Of a stretch of DNA of 64,000 nucleotides, positions 16,278 through 24,764 are shown one piece after another. This stretch comes from a virus. The notes under the pieces were generated by a model, which worked only from the letters and a program-made list of their open reading frames with translations, had not been told where the DNA came from and did no database searches. Made by a program: the position numbers and the translations under genes. Within the stretch, counting starts at the first letter, position 1. Every line of letters starts with the position of its first letter. The stretch lies in IMG/VR virus record IMGVR_UViG_3300028920_000032, positions 62,001 to 126,000 of that record; one strand, given 5' to 3'.

Positions 16278-16521
16278 CTCTTAAATCCTTTTTCACTGTT
16301 TCACGAATTAAAATGTCTACTGCTTCTTTTGGTAAAGAAATTGTTACAATTGGATTGTTAGCCAAACAATCAGTTACTGAAAATTTCCATCCATCATTAA
16401 TTTTCCAAAATCTATATATTCTCTTGGCTATTAAATAGCCAGTTTTATCATGATCTTTCTCAATAACTTCCCACATCTTATTTTCAGAAACAGTAAATTC
16501 TGTATTATCTATTTTTGACAT
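16264..16521 (-). CDS. Hypothetical protein, 85 aa
   Basis: Beta-rich N-terminal part (MWEVIEKDHDKTGYLIAKRI) and a C-terminal amphipathic helix. No metal or catalytic motif seen. Overlaps the downstream gene by 14 bp. Confidence 0.6.
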   Translation of the reverse strand: MSKIDNTEFTVSENKMWEVIEKDHDKTGYLIAKRIYRFWKINDGWKFSVTDCLANNPIVTISLPKEAVDILIRETVKKDLRDEDG

Positions 16522-16540
16522 AATTTTATTACCTACTATT

Positions 16541-16978
16541 TTATTTTTTCTTTAATGTCCTTGCTATTAGACTCATTACTAATTTTGCTTTATCTGCTGG
16601 TAAATCTTCGATTTCTGTCCATTCTCCATCTTTTAATCTAATCTCTTCCCCAATAGTACCAGATCCTACTTTAATTTCAAATATGTCTCCATATTCTTTT
16701 CTCAATCTTCTTCTCATTTCCCAAACTGATTCACTATCACTTTTAATTTTTAATAACTCATCAAATACAATATCAAAACTTATATCATTGCTATATCCTG
16801 CTCTCTTTTTTGCGCTTCTTAACCAATCTTGCCTTTTGTATTCAGACTCTCTTAATTTTTTCAATTCTTTTTTCATTTCCGCTATTTCTTTATGAAAAGG
16901 ACAAACTATTGATTGTTTCTTTTTAGAGATTACTTCACTATCTGAACTTAAAGCAAAATCTACTTTGTTATCGTTCAT
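16541..16978 (-). CDS. Hypothetical coiled-coil protein, 145 aa
   Basis: CPFHKEIAEMKKELKKLRESEYKR gives a clear coiled coil (about 26-48, quoted in pieces: CPFHKEIAEMKK and ELKKLRESEYKR). The rest is mixed, ending in a basic helix. The lone CPFH could bind metal. Function unknown. Confidence 0.6.
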   Translation of the reverse strand: MNDNKVDFALSSDSEVISKKKQSIVCPFHKEIAEMKKELKKLRESEYKRQDWLRSAKKRAGYSNDISFDIVFDELLKIKSDSESVWEMRRRLRKEYGDIFEIKVGSGTIGEEIRLKDGEWTEIEDLPADKAKLVMSLIARTLKKK

Positions 16979-16987
16979 TGTTATATT

Positions 16988-17623
16988 TTAATACCCCGTG
17001 TCTATCCTAAATTTATTACATTGATTTTTTCTACTAAAGACACTCCATAAATCATCTGGAGATAAACCAATACCCCTAAATATAAGATTAAAAAATTTGT
17101 AATATACTTGCTCAAATCTTTCTTCAAAGATGAGCATGTCAGTAAGATATTGACTTTTCTTCCATGGTCTTATTTTTAATTTATTGCATGTTATTCCTAT
17201 TTGATATATAATGTCTATTATATATGGATCTAATATTTTCAAATTTGTTACTATAGTTTTGGGGATTGGAGTGTAAACCCAAAGCTCATGTAAAGATTTA
17301 AATTTGTGGAAATCCCATCCATATAAAATATAAGAACTAATTAAAAAATTGAGCGAATCACTAATTTCTTCATATATATGTTCAATTCTCTCACCTTCTA
17401 TTATAGCTTCTCTCATTTCCATAAGCTCTTCAACAACACGAATTTCTAAAAAATCTTTCATAGCTTGTTGACCTTCAAATGTGTCAATATCAACTGGTAA
17501 ATCTAAATCTTTTATTGAGACTTCAAACTTTTTATAATAGCTGACTAAAGCTTTCATTTTTTCAAATATTGCAGCCGTTACATCTCCATGATATTTTTCA
17601 GCTTGGTAATCTAATATGTTCAT
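16988..17623 (-). CDS. All-alpha NTP pyrophosphatase (dimeric dUTPase/MazG-like)
   Basis: 211 aa. RVVEELMEMREAI (~62-74) and EEISDSLNFLISS (~85-97) form the paired ExxE/ExxD magnesium-binding helices of the all-alpha NTP-PPase superfamily (dimeric dUTPase, MazG, T4 gp56-like dCTPase). The C-terminal SRKNQCNKFRIDTGY matches the K-x-N-x(2)-R-x(3)-GY substrate motif of dimeric dUTPases. It removes pyrophosphate from dUTP/dCTP. AGGAGGAA precedes ATG; promoter motif just upstream. Confidence 0.8.
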   Translation of the reverse strand: MNILDYQAEKYHGDVTAAIFEKMKALVSYYKKFEVSIKDLDLPVDIDTFEGQQAMKDFLEIRVVEELMEMREAIIEGERIEHIYEEISDSLNFLISSYILYGWDFHKFKSLHELWVYTPIPKTIVTNLKILDPYIIDIIYQIGITCNKLKIRPWKKSQYLTDMLIFEERFEQVYYKFFNLIFRGIGLSPDDLWSVFSRKNQCNKFRIDTGY

Positions 17624-17635
17624 TATTCCTCCTAA

Positions 17636-17647
17636 GATTAATTATGC
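17636..17647 (-). promoter_or_regulatory. GCATAATTAATC promoter-like motif
   Basis: Minus-strand copy of the recurrent motif, followed by TTAGGAGGAATA and the ATG of the NTP-PPase gene, giving a short leader with an SD site. Confidence 0.45.
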
Positions 17648-17652
17648 TATTA

Positions 17653-17940
17653 TTATCTATATTGATCAATCCATTCCCACCATTTGCATGTTCTATTTTT
17701 AGGTATTTCGTTTGTGCTTAAAAGTTTATTTCGTCTTAGATTGTCGCAACTTTCTTCGCCAACATCACTGCTATATGTAGACCATTCAACTTTACGAAAC
17801 CAATAACAATCTTCACAAGTATTATCATTTAGTAGGTTTTTAATTTCTTCACGCTTAGATCTCTTCTCAATATTCTTTTGTGATTTTTTGCGGTTGTATA
17901 AAATCCGTTTTAGTTTCTTGTCTTTTTGTCGTGCACTCAA
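17653..17940 (-). CDS. Four-Cys LLRN-family protein, 95 aa (TTG start)
   Basis: TTG at 17938-17940 follows AAGGATAATAA. After a very basic N-terminus come EEIKNLLNDNTCEDCYWF (CxxC), a middle SCDNLRR, and RTCKWWEW near the end, matching the recurrent Cys-rich family. The long basic tail suggests RNA or DNA contact; untested. Confidence 0.65.
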   Translation of the reverse strand: MSARQKDKKLKRILYNRKKSQKNIEKRSKREEIKNLLNDNTCEDCYWFRKVEWSTYSSDVGEESCDNLRRNKLLSTNEIPKNRTCKWWEWIDQYR

Positions 17941-17943
17941 TTA

Positions 17944-18267
17944 TTATCCTTGCCCTGGAATTAAAATGTTAGACCTTTTCTTTACAACTGTTTTATAAAT
18001 GACATTGTCTTTATCTATTTTTAGATAGTTAATGATATTAATCTTATAGATTTGCATAGCTATAGAATGCAAAATATTATCAGAAACTTTCTGAATTATA
18101 TATTCAATTTTATTTGGGCCTACTGGCTGAATACTTATATCATATGTTTTAGCAGAATCTAAAGTTAAATATTCATTTGTGTCTTCAAGGATTGAATCTT
18201 TATCGACAAATAATACTCTACCATTAGATAGACATATTAGTTTGAAACTTTCTTTTGATATGTCCAA
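17944..18267 (-). CDS. Hypothetical protein, 107 aa (TTG start)
   Basis: TTG at 18265-18267 has AAGGAGG 7 nt upstream, inside the end of the CCA-enzyme gene. Beta-rich protein (LICLSNGRVLFVDKDS...). No family recognised. Translationally linked to the CCA-adding enzyme. Confidence 0.6.
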   Translation of the reverse strand: MDISKESFKLICLSNGRVLFVDKDSILEDTNEYLTLDSAKTYDISIQPVGPNKIEYIIQKVSDNILHSIAMQIYKINIINYLKIDKDNVIYKTVVKKRSNILIPGQG

Positions 18268-19540
18268 TTGCTTCCTCCTTATTATTTATTTTGTTTTCAA
18301 GTTGTAAATCTACAACTTCATTTAATATTTCTTTAAATAGTGGTCCGGGTTTAAAACCTAACTCAATAAGATCATGTCCAGTTACTAATGGACTCGGCTT
18401 AATTTCTTCTGGAGTCCACTCATTTAATTTCTTTTCTAAGAAATCAGCATGAGAAGTGTCACCATGTGAACTTGCTTTATCAGCTCGCATTACTTTAATC
18501 AAATCTTCTATATAAGGATGTGCCAATAGTTTCTTTAGTTTAGAAGTTTTCAATTTAATCGGATTAACCATATGATTATAAACTAACCAGCAAATATGTT
18601 CAATCTCTTCATTTGAAAATCTAAGTTCTTCAAGAGCTTTTCTAGTAATATCAGCACCAACCTTATGATGTCCTCTTGTAGTAATTCGACCATCGACAAC
18701 TTTATGAGTAGCTGGTTTACCGACATCATGAAATAGTGTGGCTAATTTAATAATATAAGATTCATCTCTTACAAGTTCTAATGCTCGAAATGTATGTATT
18801 AGAGCGTTACCTTCTGGATGCCATTTTGGGTCTTGCTCTTCGTTTTCTAACATGGCAATATCGGGAAATATATACCACAATATATGAGTATCAATTAGAA
18901 GATGTAGAAAAGAATGTGGATGTCTATATTCTAGACATTTAACTATTTCTTCTCGTATTCTTTCAGGAGCAATTTGTTTAATATTTATTCCATTACCACG
19001 AACTGCAGTATAAGATAAAAAATCTACTGTCGGAAATTCTAACTTGATTGCAAATCTTATAAATCTTAATATTCTCAATTTGTCTTCATCAATTCTGTCG
19101 TCTGGATTTCCAACAAAGCGTAAAATTTTATTTTTAATATCATCTTGCCCACCAACAAAGTCATATATCTTATCTGCAATCGGATCATAGAATAAGGCGT
19201 TGCAAGTAAAATCTCTTCTTTTAGCATCTTCTTCCATAGTTGAAAATGTAACCGAATTGGGCCTGCGACCATCAGTATAGTCGCCGTCGCTACGAAATGT
19301 GGCCACTTCAAAATCTACTCCATTTACTCTGATGAGAATAACTCCAAATGCTTTACCGACTGATTTTGTATATTTAAATAAAGCTTCTACTTGATCTGGT
19401 GTTGCTGATGTGGCAATATCATAGTCATGTGGTGTTTTGCCTAGTAGCATGTCTCTGATTGCTCCACCTGCAAATACAGCTTGATAGCCGTTTTTTTGGA
19501 GTCTTTTAATTATTTTTATTGCACTTTTCTTAATGTTCAT
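18224..19540 (-). CDS. cca: tRNA CCA-nucleotidyltransferase
   Basis: 438 aa, full-length for the class II family. Head domain GGAIRDMLLG (25-34) and DYDIAT (39-44) with the DxD metal motif; RRD (~108-110) and the R-x-x-R-F-x-R-F stretch LRILRFIRFA (~160-169); followed by an HD domain (LFHDVGKPATH, ~269-279; H..H..GHHK). It builds or repairs the 3'-CCA of tRNAs using CTP and ATP. None of the seven tRNAs in this window encodes CCA, so this enzyme matures them. The HD part may add phosphatase/cyclic-phosphodiesterase activity. Confidence 0.93.
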   Translation of the reverse strand: MNIKKSAIKIIKRLQKNGYQAVFAGGAIRDMLLGKTPHDYDIATSATPDQVEALFKYTKSVGKAFGVILIRVNGVDFEVATFRSDGDYTDGRRPNSVTFSTMEEDAKRRDFTCNALFYDPIADKIYDFVGGQDDIKNKILRFVGNPDDRIDEDKLRILRFIRFAIKLEFPTVDFLSYTAVRGNGINIKQIAPERIREEIVKCLEYRHPHSFLHLLIDTHILWYIFPDIAMLENEEQDPKWHPEGNALIHTFRALELVRDESYIIKLATLFHDVGKPATHKVVDGRITTRGHHKVGADITRKALEELRFSNEEIEHICWLVYNHMVNPIKLKTSKLKKLLAHPYIEDLIKVMRADKASSHGDTSHADFLEKKLNEWTPEEIKPSPLVTGHDLIELGFKPGPLFKEILNEVVDLQLENKINNKEEAIGHIKRKFQTNMSI

Positions 19541-19547
19541 AGTTTAA

Positions 19548-19694
19548 TTATAGTTTCTTATCGAAACTTGCGTCTTGTACTTCTAACCACTTAAGTGACT
19601 CATGTGACCACCGGCTATTATGTACATTTGGCTTCCACTTTTTGTATGTTCGATCTAGCGCAAGTTTTGTTTTATCTTTTTTTGTGAATCTCAT
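19548..19694 (-). CDS. Hypothetical protein, 48 aa
   Basis: MRFTKKDKTKLALDRTYKKW...; basic N-terminus and Trp-rich middle (KWKPNVHNSRWSHESLKWLE). Overlaps the end of the upstream Cys-rich gene by 23 bp. Small and unrecognised, but fills the gap to the cca gene in frame without stops. Confidence 0.5.
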   Translation of the reverse strand: MRFTKKDKTKLALDRTYKKWKPNVHNSRWSHESLKWLEVQDASFDKKL

Positions 19695-19917
19695 CTTTAA
19701 ATTCCTGATAATGTTTTAATAGTTCTGGATCGTAATCTTTTGGTAAAAAATACTTGTAATCACAAAAATTATATTCGTCAATTACCATTCCTGAATGTTC
19801 TGGGTGCGTACAAACAATCCAATCTGATTTTACATGACAGTTAGAATAAAAGCAACCTTCGCATTTTATATTTCTAAGCATTGCTTTGGTTTTAGTATTC
19901 CGTTTTTTATCACTCAA
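19672..19917 (-). CDS. Four-Cys LLRN-family protein, 81 aa (TTG start)
   Basis: TTG at 19915-19917 overlaps the upstream TGA region with GAGG 8 nt before. KTKAMLRNIKCEGCFYSNC then CTHPEHSG and NFCDYKYF; a good family match with CxxC and a terminal C-x-Y-x-Y. Function unknown. Confidence 0.65.
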   Translation of the reverse strand: MSDKKRNTKTKAMLRNIKCEGCFYSNCHVKSDWIVCTHPEHSGMVIDEYNFCDYKYFLPKDYDPELLKHYQEFKDEIHKKR

Positions 19918-20368
19918 ATGAAATCCTCGGCTTAATAGCAACTTTACCACCAGCAGAAGTCAATTCGAAAGGAGCATCTGTAAATCTTTCTGCCCATAAC
20001 AATATATGTTTTTTTTCATTTATGATTATATATCCATAATATTTTCTTGCGTCTTTAATGTTAAAAATAACTTCTTGATGCTCAGCACAATATTTATTTT
20101 TTATTTGATCTGAACCACAAGTCCATTCTTTTAATTCAAAGCTTTCAGCAGTAGTAATATAGTCATTTATTTGATCATGTTTAGTTGGATACCAGTCATT
20201 AGAATATAAATATATTCTAGTATCTTTTGTGATATGCTCTAAAACTTCTTTTAAAAGTTGATAATTTACTACTAATCCAAATAGCGCACGCGGTTTATTT
20301 TTAAGTGCTTTCCCAGCCAACTTGCGTAGTTTCATTTTAGTTTCTTCTTTTTTGCTTAATCTTAGCAT
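19910..20368 (-). CDS. Hypothetical protein, 152 aa
   Basis: N-terminal KKEETKMKLRKLAGKALKNK resembles the basic helix of the Cys-rich family but the CxxC is absent. The body is mixed with CGSDQ and YCAEHQE. May be a diverged or fused relative of the family. Function unknown. Confidence 0.55.
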   Translation of the reverse strand: MLRLSKKEETKMKLRKLAGKALKNKPRALFGLVVNYQLLKEVLEHITKDTRIYLYSNDWYPTKHDQINDYITTAESFELKEWTCGSDQIKNKYCAEHQEVIFNIKDARKYYGYIIINEKKHILLWAERFTDAPFELTSAGGKVAIKPRISFE

Positions 20369-20377
20369 GTAAAATTC

Positions 20378-20557
20378 CTATTGAACAAATAGTTCTTTGA
20401 AATATTCATAATTACACCTCATCTCAAACGCTCTAACATTAATATCAAACTTAGTACAACTTCCAGCATCAATAATACAAGACAAATTGCTTAAAAAATG
20501 TGCACATTGGAAACATTTTCTTTCTCTAAGCATTGCTTTGGTGTTTTCTTTTGTCAT
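20378..20557 (-). CDS. Four-Cys LLRN-family protein, 59 aa
   Basis: ATG 20555-20557 behind AGGGATCC. MTKENTKAMLRERKCFQCAHF (quoted partly: KAMLRERKCFQCAHF) gives the helix plus CxxC, then CIID and CTKFD and CNYEYF. Overlaps the upstream paralogue by 32 bp. Confidence 0.65.
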   Translation of the reverse strand: MTKENTKAMLRERKCFQCAHFLSNLSCIIDAGSCTKFDINVRAFEMRCNYEYFKELFVQ

Positions 20558-20729
20558 AAATTGGATCCCTATGATAACGTTCATAATTACACAAGCAATT
20601 ATTTTTTATAGCTTCTTTATAAACTTTACAATACAATACAGAATCTCTGTTAGTTATAATTGCCGTACTATATATACAAGTTGTACAGTGCGCATTTCTT
20701 AATGCAGCTTTAAGTTGTTCTTTTGTCAA
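20526..20729 (-). CDS. Four-Cys LLRN-family protein, 67 aa (TTG start)
   Basis: TTG start 20727-20729 overlaps the TGA of the polymerase N-part. KAALRNAHCTTCIYS, YCKVYKE and LCNYERYH align with its neighbours 20378 and 19672, so three family members follow one another directly after the polymerase gene. Confidence 0.65.
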   Translation of the reverse strand: MTKEQLKAALRNAHCTTCIYSTAIITNRDSVLYCKVYKEAIKNNCLCNYERYHRDPIYDKRKHQSNA

Positions 20730-21979
20730 AAGAATTTTAACCTTGTTTTTCTGGCTGGATTTAAAAATCTCTCAAAGATGAATTTATTTTTTATAGGATC
20801 TAACTTAGTTATACCCATAAGATATGTTACAAGTGAAGCCGAAACCGACCCTCTTCCCGGTCCAATGGCAATATTTTCTTTTCGACAAAAATTTACTATG
20901 TCATTAATTAAAAGAAAATAATCTATTAGCTCCATATTTTTGATTGTTTGCAATTCATGTTCTACTCTGTCCATATAAAATTCAACTTCATCTTTTGGTA
21001 TATAACCTTGCTTTAGCTTTTCTTCAAATCCATTAATAACTATTTCTTGTAATTTTTCCATGCCTTTTGTATAATGTGGTAATCTTGGTGGATGTTCTAG
21101 ATAAACCTCTTCGATAGTATTAGTTATTAAGTCTGTGTTTTTAACAGATTGAATAAAAACTTCTTCAGTAAAAATTGGATCATTTTTATATAACTCATTC
21201 CAGTTTGCATATAATTCTTGTTCAGTTTTTAACCACAAATCTTGAGCAGTAAAACTCCAGCCTTTGCCTTCTTCTAAATCTTTTACAGTTTTCTTGCTTT
21301 GAAGCAATAAAGAAAGTTGATGTTCATGACTGTCTTCAGGTGTTAAGTAATGTGCATCATTTGTTATTATAGTAGGAACATTATGTTTCTTGGCTATCTG
21401 TATTAACTGAATATTCATTTTAGTCTGCTCTTCCCAATCCATTATTTGTAGTTCAATAAAAAATCTATTTGGAAAATGTTTTTTCATAAGTTTTATGAAG
21501 TTATCAGCTTCTGCAATATTCTTTGTCACAAGAAACTGAGATAATGTGCCTCTCATGCAAGCTGTGGCTGCTATAACACCTTCACTATGTTCAAATAAAT
21601 ATTCATAATCCATAATTGGTTTTCTGTAGAAATGTTTCCAAGAATCATTATGTATTTTTATAATATTTCTATAACCAATTTCATTCTGAGCTATTAATAC
21701 AATATGATCAGGCTTACCATCTTTTTCAACTAAAAAATTTTCTCTGTCTAAACGAATATATCCTTCAATACCAAATATTGGAATAAGTTTGTTTTTTCTA
21801 CACTGATTATAAAGCTCGATCCAACCCCCGATTGAACCGTGATCGGTGATGGGTACATATTTCTTGTTATTGTCAAGAGCGTGTTTCACTAAATCACTAG
21901 TTTTCATAATACCATCACGAAGTGAATCTATGCTGTGTACGTGCAAATTGATATAATTTGAGTTTATTTTTATTTTCAT
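20726..21979 (-). CDS. dnaE: DNA polymerase III alpha, N-terminal part (PHP and start of palm)
   Basis: 417 aa. PHP domain motifs NLHVHSIDSLRDG (11-23), ITDHGSIGGW (~44-53) and IITNDAHYL (~198-206); then the gly-rich polymerase motif IGPGRGSVSASLVTYLMG (~373-390). It stops right after FERFLNPARKTRL, exactly where intact DnaE reads PDxDxDF. The catalytic Asp residues lie in a separate protein (25595-27871). The two chains sum to 1175 aa, the normal DnaE length. No intein fragment is visible at the C-terminus. The start has no SD but is 14 nt after ACATATATATTTAC. Confidence 0.9.
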   Translation of the reverse strand: MKIKINSNYINLHVHSIDSLRDGIMKTSDLVKHALDNNKKYVPITDHGSIGGWIELYNQCRKNKLIPIFGIEGYIRLDRENFLVEKDGKPDHIVLIAQNEIGYRNIIKIHNDSWKHFYRKPIMDYEYLFEHSEGVIAATACMRGTLSQFLVTKNIAEADNFIKLMKKHFPNRFFIELQIMDWEEQTKMNIQLIQIAKKHNVPTIITNDAHYLTPEDSHEHQLSLLLQSKKTVKDLEEGKGWSFTAQDLWLKTEQELYANWNELYKNDPIFTEEVFIQSVKNTDLITNTIEEVYLEHPPRLPHYTKGMEKLQEIVINGFEEKLKQGYIPKDEVEFYMDRVEHELQTIKNMELIDYFLLINDIVNFCRKENIAIGPGRGSVSASLVTYLMGITKLDPIKNKFIFERFLNPARKTRLKFF

Positions 21980-21993
21980 GTAAATATATATGT
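21980..21993 (-). promoter_or_regulatory. ACATATATATTT motif 14 nt before ATG
   Basis: Variant of the GCATAWTTW motif (G to A at the first position), directly abutting the polymerase N-part ATG; divergent from the + strand copy for the homing endonuclease. Confidence 0.4.
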
Positions 21994-21994
21994 C

Positions 21995-22008
21995 ACATAT
22001 TTTTATAT
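21995..22008 (+). promoter_or_regulatory. ACATATTTTTATAT motif 14 nt before ATG
   Basis: Plus-strand variant directly before ATG 22009 of the homing endonuclease. No SD between motif and ATG. Confidence 0.4.
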
Positions 22009-22788
22009 ATGATTAAGCATATATGTAAAATTTGTAAAAAAGTTTTTTACACAAAAAAGAAAAAAAGTAAATATTGTTCACGAAAGTGTTATTACGTTTG
22101 GAATAAAGGAAATAACCCTATGAAGGGTAGAAAACATTCAAAAGAAGCAAAGCGAAAAATTAGTAAAAGTAGCAAAGGTAATCAGTATGCTAAAGGATAT
22201 AAACACACAAAAGAAGCTATTGAAAAAATTAGAAATTCTGCTACTGGAAGGAAACATGCAAAAGAATATATTAATAAAATGAAAAAACGTAAAGGCAAAA
22301 ACAACCCATTTTTTGGTAAAAAGCATTCAAAAGAAACTAAAGAAAAATGGTCGAGGAGTGGTAAAAATAATAGTATGTATGGGAAAAAACATACAGAAAA
22401 ATTTAAAAAAGAACAATCATTAAGAGCAAGAAAAAATTTTTATAAAATGTTGAAGAAAATAAATAAAAATTATCATCCTTCTTATAACATTAATGCATGC
22501 AAATGGTTTGAACAATTTGATAGAATAAAAAACACTATCGGTAAATATGCAACAAATGGTGGTGAATTTTATATAAAAGAATTAGGCTACTGGCTTGATT
22601 ATATAAACCACGAATTAAAAATTATAATCGAGTGGGATGAGGAAAGACATTATAGATATAATAAATTAAAAAAGAAAGACATAAAAAGACAAAAAGAAAT
22701 AGAAAAACATTTTCCAAAATATAGATTTTTCAGAATTCGTGAGTCAGAAGCTATTTTAGTTGAAGATTTTACGAAAATTTTAAAATAA
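22009..22788 (+). CDS. Homing endonuclease (NUMOD3 repeats, DUF559/Vsr-like nuclease)
   Basis: 259 aa. N-terminal treble-clef CKICKK...YCSRKCYY (5-30), then several NUMOD3 DNA-binding repeats (NPMKGRKHSKEAKRKIS; NPFFGKKHSKETKEKWS; NSMYGKKHTEKFKK), and a C-terminal nuclease-like domain with LGYWLDYINHELKIIIEWDE and the RHYRYNKLKKKDIKRQKEI helix, like Vsr/DUF559 PD-(D/E)XK nucleases of phage homing genes. It is free-standing, opposite in strand, and sits at the 5' edge of the split polymerase N-part. ATG 22009 chosen over a weak upstream start. Confidence 0.85.
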   Translation: MIKHICKICKKVFYTKKKKSKYCSRKCYYVWNKGNNPMKGRKHSKEAKRKISKSSKGNQYAKGYKHTKEAIEKIRNSATGRKHAKEYINKMKKRKGKNNPFFGKKHSKETKEKWSRSGKNNSMYGKKHTEKFKKEQSLRARKNFYKMLKKINKNYHPSYNINACKWFEQFDRIKNTIGKYATNGGEFYIKELGYWLDYINHELKIIIEWDEERHYRYNKLKKKDIKRQKEIEKHFPKYRFFRIRESEAILVEDFTKILK

Positions 22789-22811
22789 TAGCAGACAGAT
22801 AAGATTATTGT

Positions 22812-23198
22812 TTAATAAACGTCTACAGTTTTTCCATTGTTATTTAGTAAATAAATTTTATATTTAGAATCTACCCATATTTCTTCTTGATTTCCAGAAA
22901 CATAAGTAACAAGAATTCTTGTTATATATCTTATATTCTCTTCTATTTTGGATCTAAACTCAAAAATGATTTTATAGCCAACCCAACCCATTTCGCCTTC
23001 ACCAGTTATAAAATATCCGACATCATCATCGTGTTGATATATAATTGGCGGATGAGCTGCTTCTTGGTTATTTTTATCCAGTAAATTGCATGAGGCTACG
23101 CTAAACTTTTGTTTTTCTGATACCTCTACACTTTTAATATCGTCAAAATAAAAAGTGTTATTGTTGCTTTTGTAATTTTCTACAATCTTTAAAATCAT
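22812..23198 (-). CDS. Hypothetical protein, 128 aa
   Basis: Beta-rich protein (NTFYFDDIKSVEVSE; GYFITGEGEMGWVGYKIIFEF) preceded by AAGGAGGAAG. Likely a small beta-sandwich. Located between the homing endonuclease and a GCATATTTAA promoter motif. Function unknown. Confidence 0.6.
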   Translation of the reverse strand: MILKIVENYKSNNNTFYFDDIKSVEVSEKQKFSVASCNLLDKNNQEAAHPPIIYQHDDDVGYFITGEGEMGWVGYKIIFEFRSKIEENIRYITRILVTYVSGNQEEIWVDSKYKIYLLNNNGKTVDVY

Positions 23199-23240
23199 GT
23201 CTTCCTCCTTAATTTCTGTCTATCTATCTGTCTGCTAGAA

Positions 23241-23250
23241 TTAAATATGC
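23241..23250 (-). promoter_or_regulatory. GCATATTTAA promoter-like motif
   Basis: Minus-strand motif about 43 nt upstream of the 128-aa gene's ATG, just past the stop of the upstream gene, leaving a leader with AAGGAGG. Confidence 0.4.
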
Positions 23251-23252
23251 AT

Positions 23253-23600
23253 TTAAAGTCTAAACTTAATTATTATAATGTCATCTTCTTTTGGATCTCT
23301 TTTATAAGTAAAAGCTATTGCAAAAATTGGCTCTCCAATGGAGTCTAAATCCGGAGCGCACATAATAATTTTTGAGCTTCTTATAGAATTTGGCCATTTA
23401 GATGTTTCAATTTCTTTTAATGATTTCTCGATCATATCAACCACTGTTCTAAAAAACATATTTTCACTTTTAATACTAAAAATATCTTTATGATAAAATG
23501 TAGAGATTTTCAGTATCTGCTCGAATACTTCATCTAAGTCTGGATATTTTAGAGTCATCTTAGTATACCATTTTTTATTTACAGTTTGTGTTTTCGTCAT
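23253..23600 (-). CDS. Hypothetical protein, 115 aa
   Basis: Mixed alpha/beta, starting MTKTQTVNKKWYTKMT; conserved-looking segments RSSKIIMCAPDLDS and PIFAIAFTYKRDP. Forms a run with three other unknown ORFs (to 24531). No SD of note. Confidence 0.55.
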   Translation of the reverse strand: MTKTQTVNKKWYTKMTLKYPDLDEVFEQILKISTFYHKDIFSIKSENMFFRTVVDMIEKSLKEIETSKWPNSIRSSKIIMCAPDLDSIGEPIFAIAFTYKRDPKEDDIIIIKFRL

Positions 23601-23603
23601 ATT

Positions 23604-23957
23604 CTATATTTTCAATACAATTGTTTTAAGTGTGGTATTTGGTGCTATCCTATAACGCACTGTATATCTAATAGTATTACTGTCAATAAAAGCTGGCAGT
23701 GTAAACCCAACAATCTCATACTCAATATTTTTATTATAGTATTTTAAATTTTCCATTACATCTTGTAGTTGACCTTTTATTTCACATAACAACATATTAG
23801 TAAGTGATTTATATAAATTCTCTCTTTTTATAATATTCATATAAGCAATTATTTCTACTGCTACATAGTCGCTATTACTATGGCGCAAACTTGCTTTTGT
23901 ACGTTCTTTTTTCATTAAATCATTGTGTTGATAATAATTATTAGGTATTAAACTCAT
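23604..23957 (-). CDS. Hypothetical protein, 117 aa
   Basis: AAGGACTAAA before ATG 23957. Helical middle (IIAYMNIIKRENLYKSLTNML) and beta-rich C-terminus (EYEIVGFTLPAFID). Overlaps the upstream gene by 4 bp. Unknown function. Confidence 0.55.
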   Translation of the reverse strand: MSLIPNNYYQHNDLMKKERTKASLRHSNSDYVAVEIIAYMNIIKRENLYKSLTNMLLCEIKGQLQDVMENLKYYNKNIEYEIVGFTLPAFIDSNTIRYTVRYRIAPNTTLKTIVLKI

Positions 23958-24262
23958 TTTAGTCCTTGTTCATCTTCAACATCTTTTATGAATTGTCTCA
24001 TATATCCTTTTAGTTCTTCAAACTGTTCTTCACTGTATGATTTAATGTCATGACTAAACATATCACCACGTTTTTCGCTTTCTATCATTGCTTCTTTTGT
24101 TAGCTCAATGCACTTATCAATATCTTCTTTTAATTCTTTATAAGTAAATGCACGAACTGTACAAATCTCAAATATTTGTTTATTGCGTTCTATTGGATCA
24201 ATTTTTGAGTATGAAGCCCAGAATGTATACCAAACTGAACCACCCCATCTGCTATAACTCAT
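23954..24262 (-). CDS. Hypothetical protein, 102 aa
   Basis: AGAGGAAAAAG precedes ATG 24262. Trp-rich start (MSYSRWGGSVWYTFWASYSK), a pattern seen in a small family of phage proteins, followed by acidic helices. Function unknown. Confidence 0.6.
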   Translation of the reverse strand: MSYSRWGGSVWYTFWASYSKIDPIERNKQIFEICTVRAFTYKELKEDIDKCIELTKEAMIESEKRGDMFSHDIKSYSEEQFEELKGYMRQFIKDVEDEQGLK

Positions 24263-24276
24263 TTCTTTTTCCTCTC

Positions 24277-24531
24277 TTAATGATATAGTGCATCACAATT
24301 TATGCGATACTCTCCATTTTCCCATAAAGATTTATGGTCTATTAAATCAGTAAGCTTTACTTTTTTACCATTTCTTTTTATTTGAGGTCGGAAATTTCCA
24401 TCGCCATCTGAGTAAAAGCAAACCCAGCGACTACCACCGACATTTCCCAAATGTTGCATTTGAGCAAATAAAGATTCTAATGCTAAAGCTTGAGCTTCAT
24501 CAATGTTGTCAAATTCAAATTTTACTTTCAT
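24277..24531 (-). CDS. Hypothetical protein, 84 aa
   Basis: GGAGATTAAT before ATG. VGGSRWVCFYSDGDGNFRP in the middle is a distinctive segment, with helix EAQALALESLFAQMQHLG. Phage proteins with this GGSRWVxFxxDGDGxFRP pattern occur as hypotheticals. Function unknown. Confidence 0.65.
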   Translation of the reverse strand: MKVKFEFDNIDEAQALALESLFAQMQHLGNVGGSRWVCFYSDGDGNFRPQIKRNGKKVKLTDLIDHKSLWENGEYRINCDALYH

Positions 24532-24532
24532 A

Positions 24533-24709
24533 TTAATCTCCTACACTTACTTCTTTTTCTTCATAATTATATATGTCATCATTATCAATCAGTTTGTCTA
24601 AAGCACCTTCAATTGCATTATCTATACGGTTGTTAACTTCGCGATCTATAAGAGGTGTGTCGATTTTTAATGTGATAGTAACTTTCCTCCAATTATTACA
24701 AATTTTCAT
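24533..24709 (-). CDS. Hypothetical protein, 58 aa
   Basis: ATG 24707-24709 with GGAGAATAAC. Starts MKICNNWRKVTITLKID; N-terminal strand and C-terminal acidic helix. Its stop is 1 base before the ATG of 24277-24531. Function unknown. Confidence 0.6.
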   Translation of the reverse strand: MKICNNWRKVTITLKIDTPLIDREVNNRIDNAIEGALDKLIDNDDIYNYEEKEVSVGD

Positions 24710-24764
24710 GTTATTCTCCTATACACAAATATGTCATTATAAATTGAGATATAAGTTTTATAGA

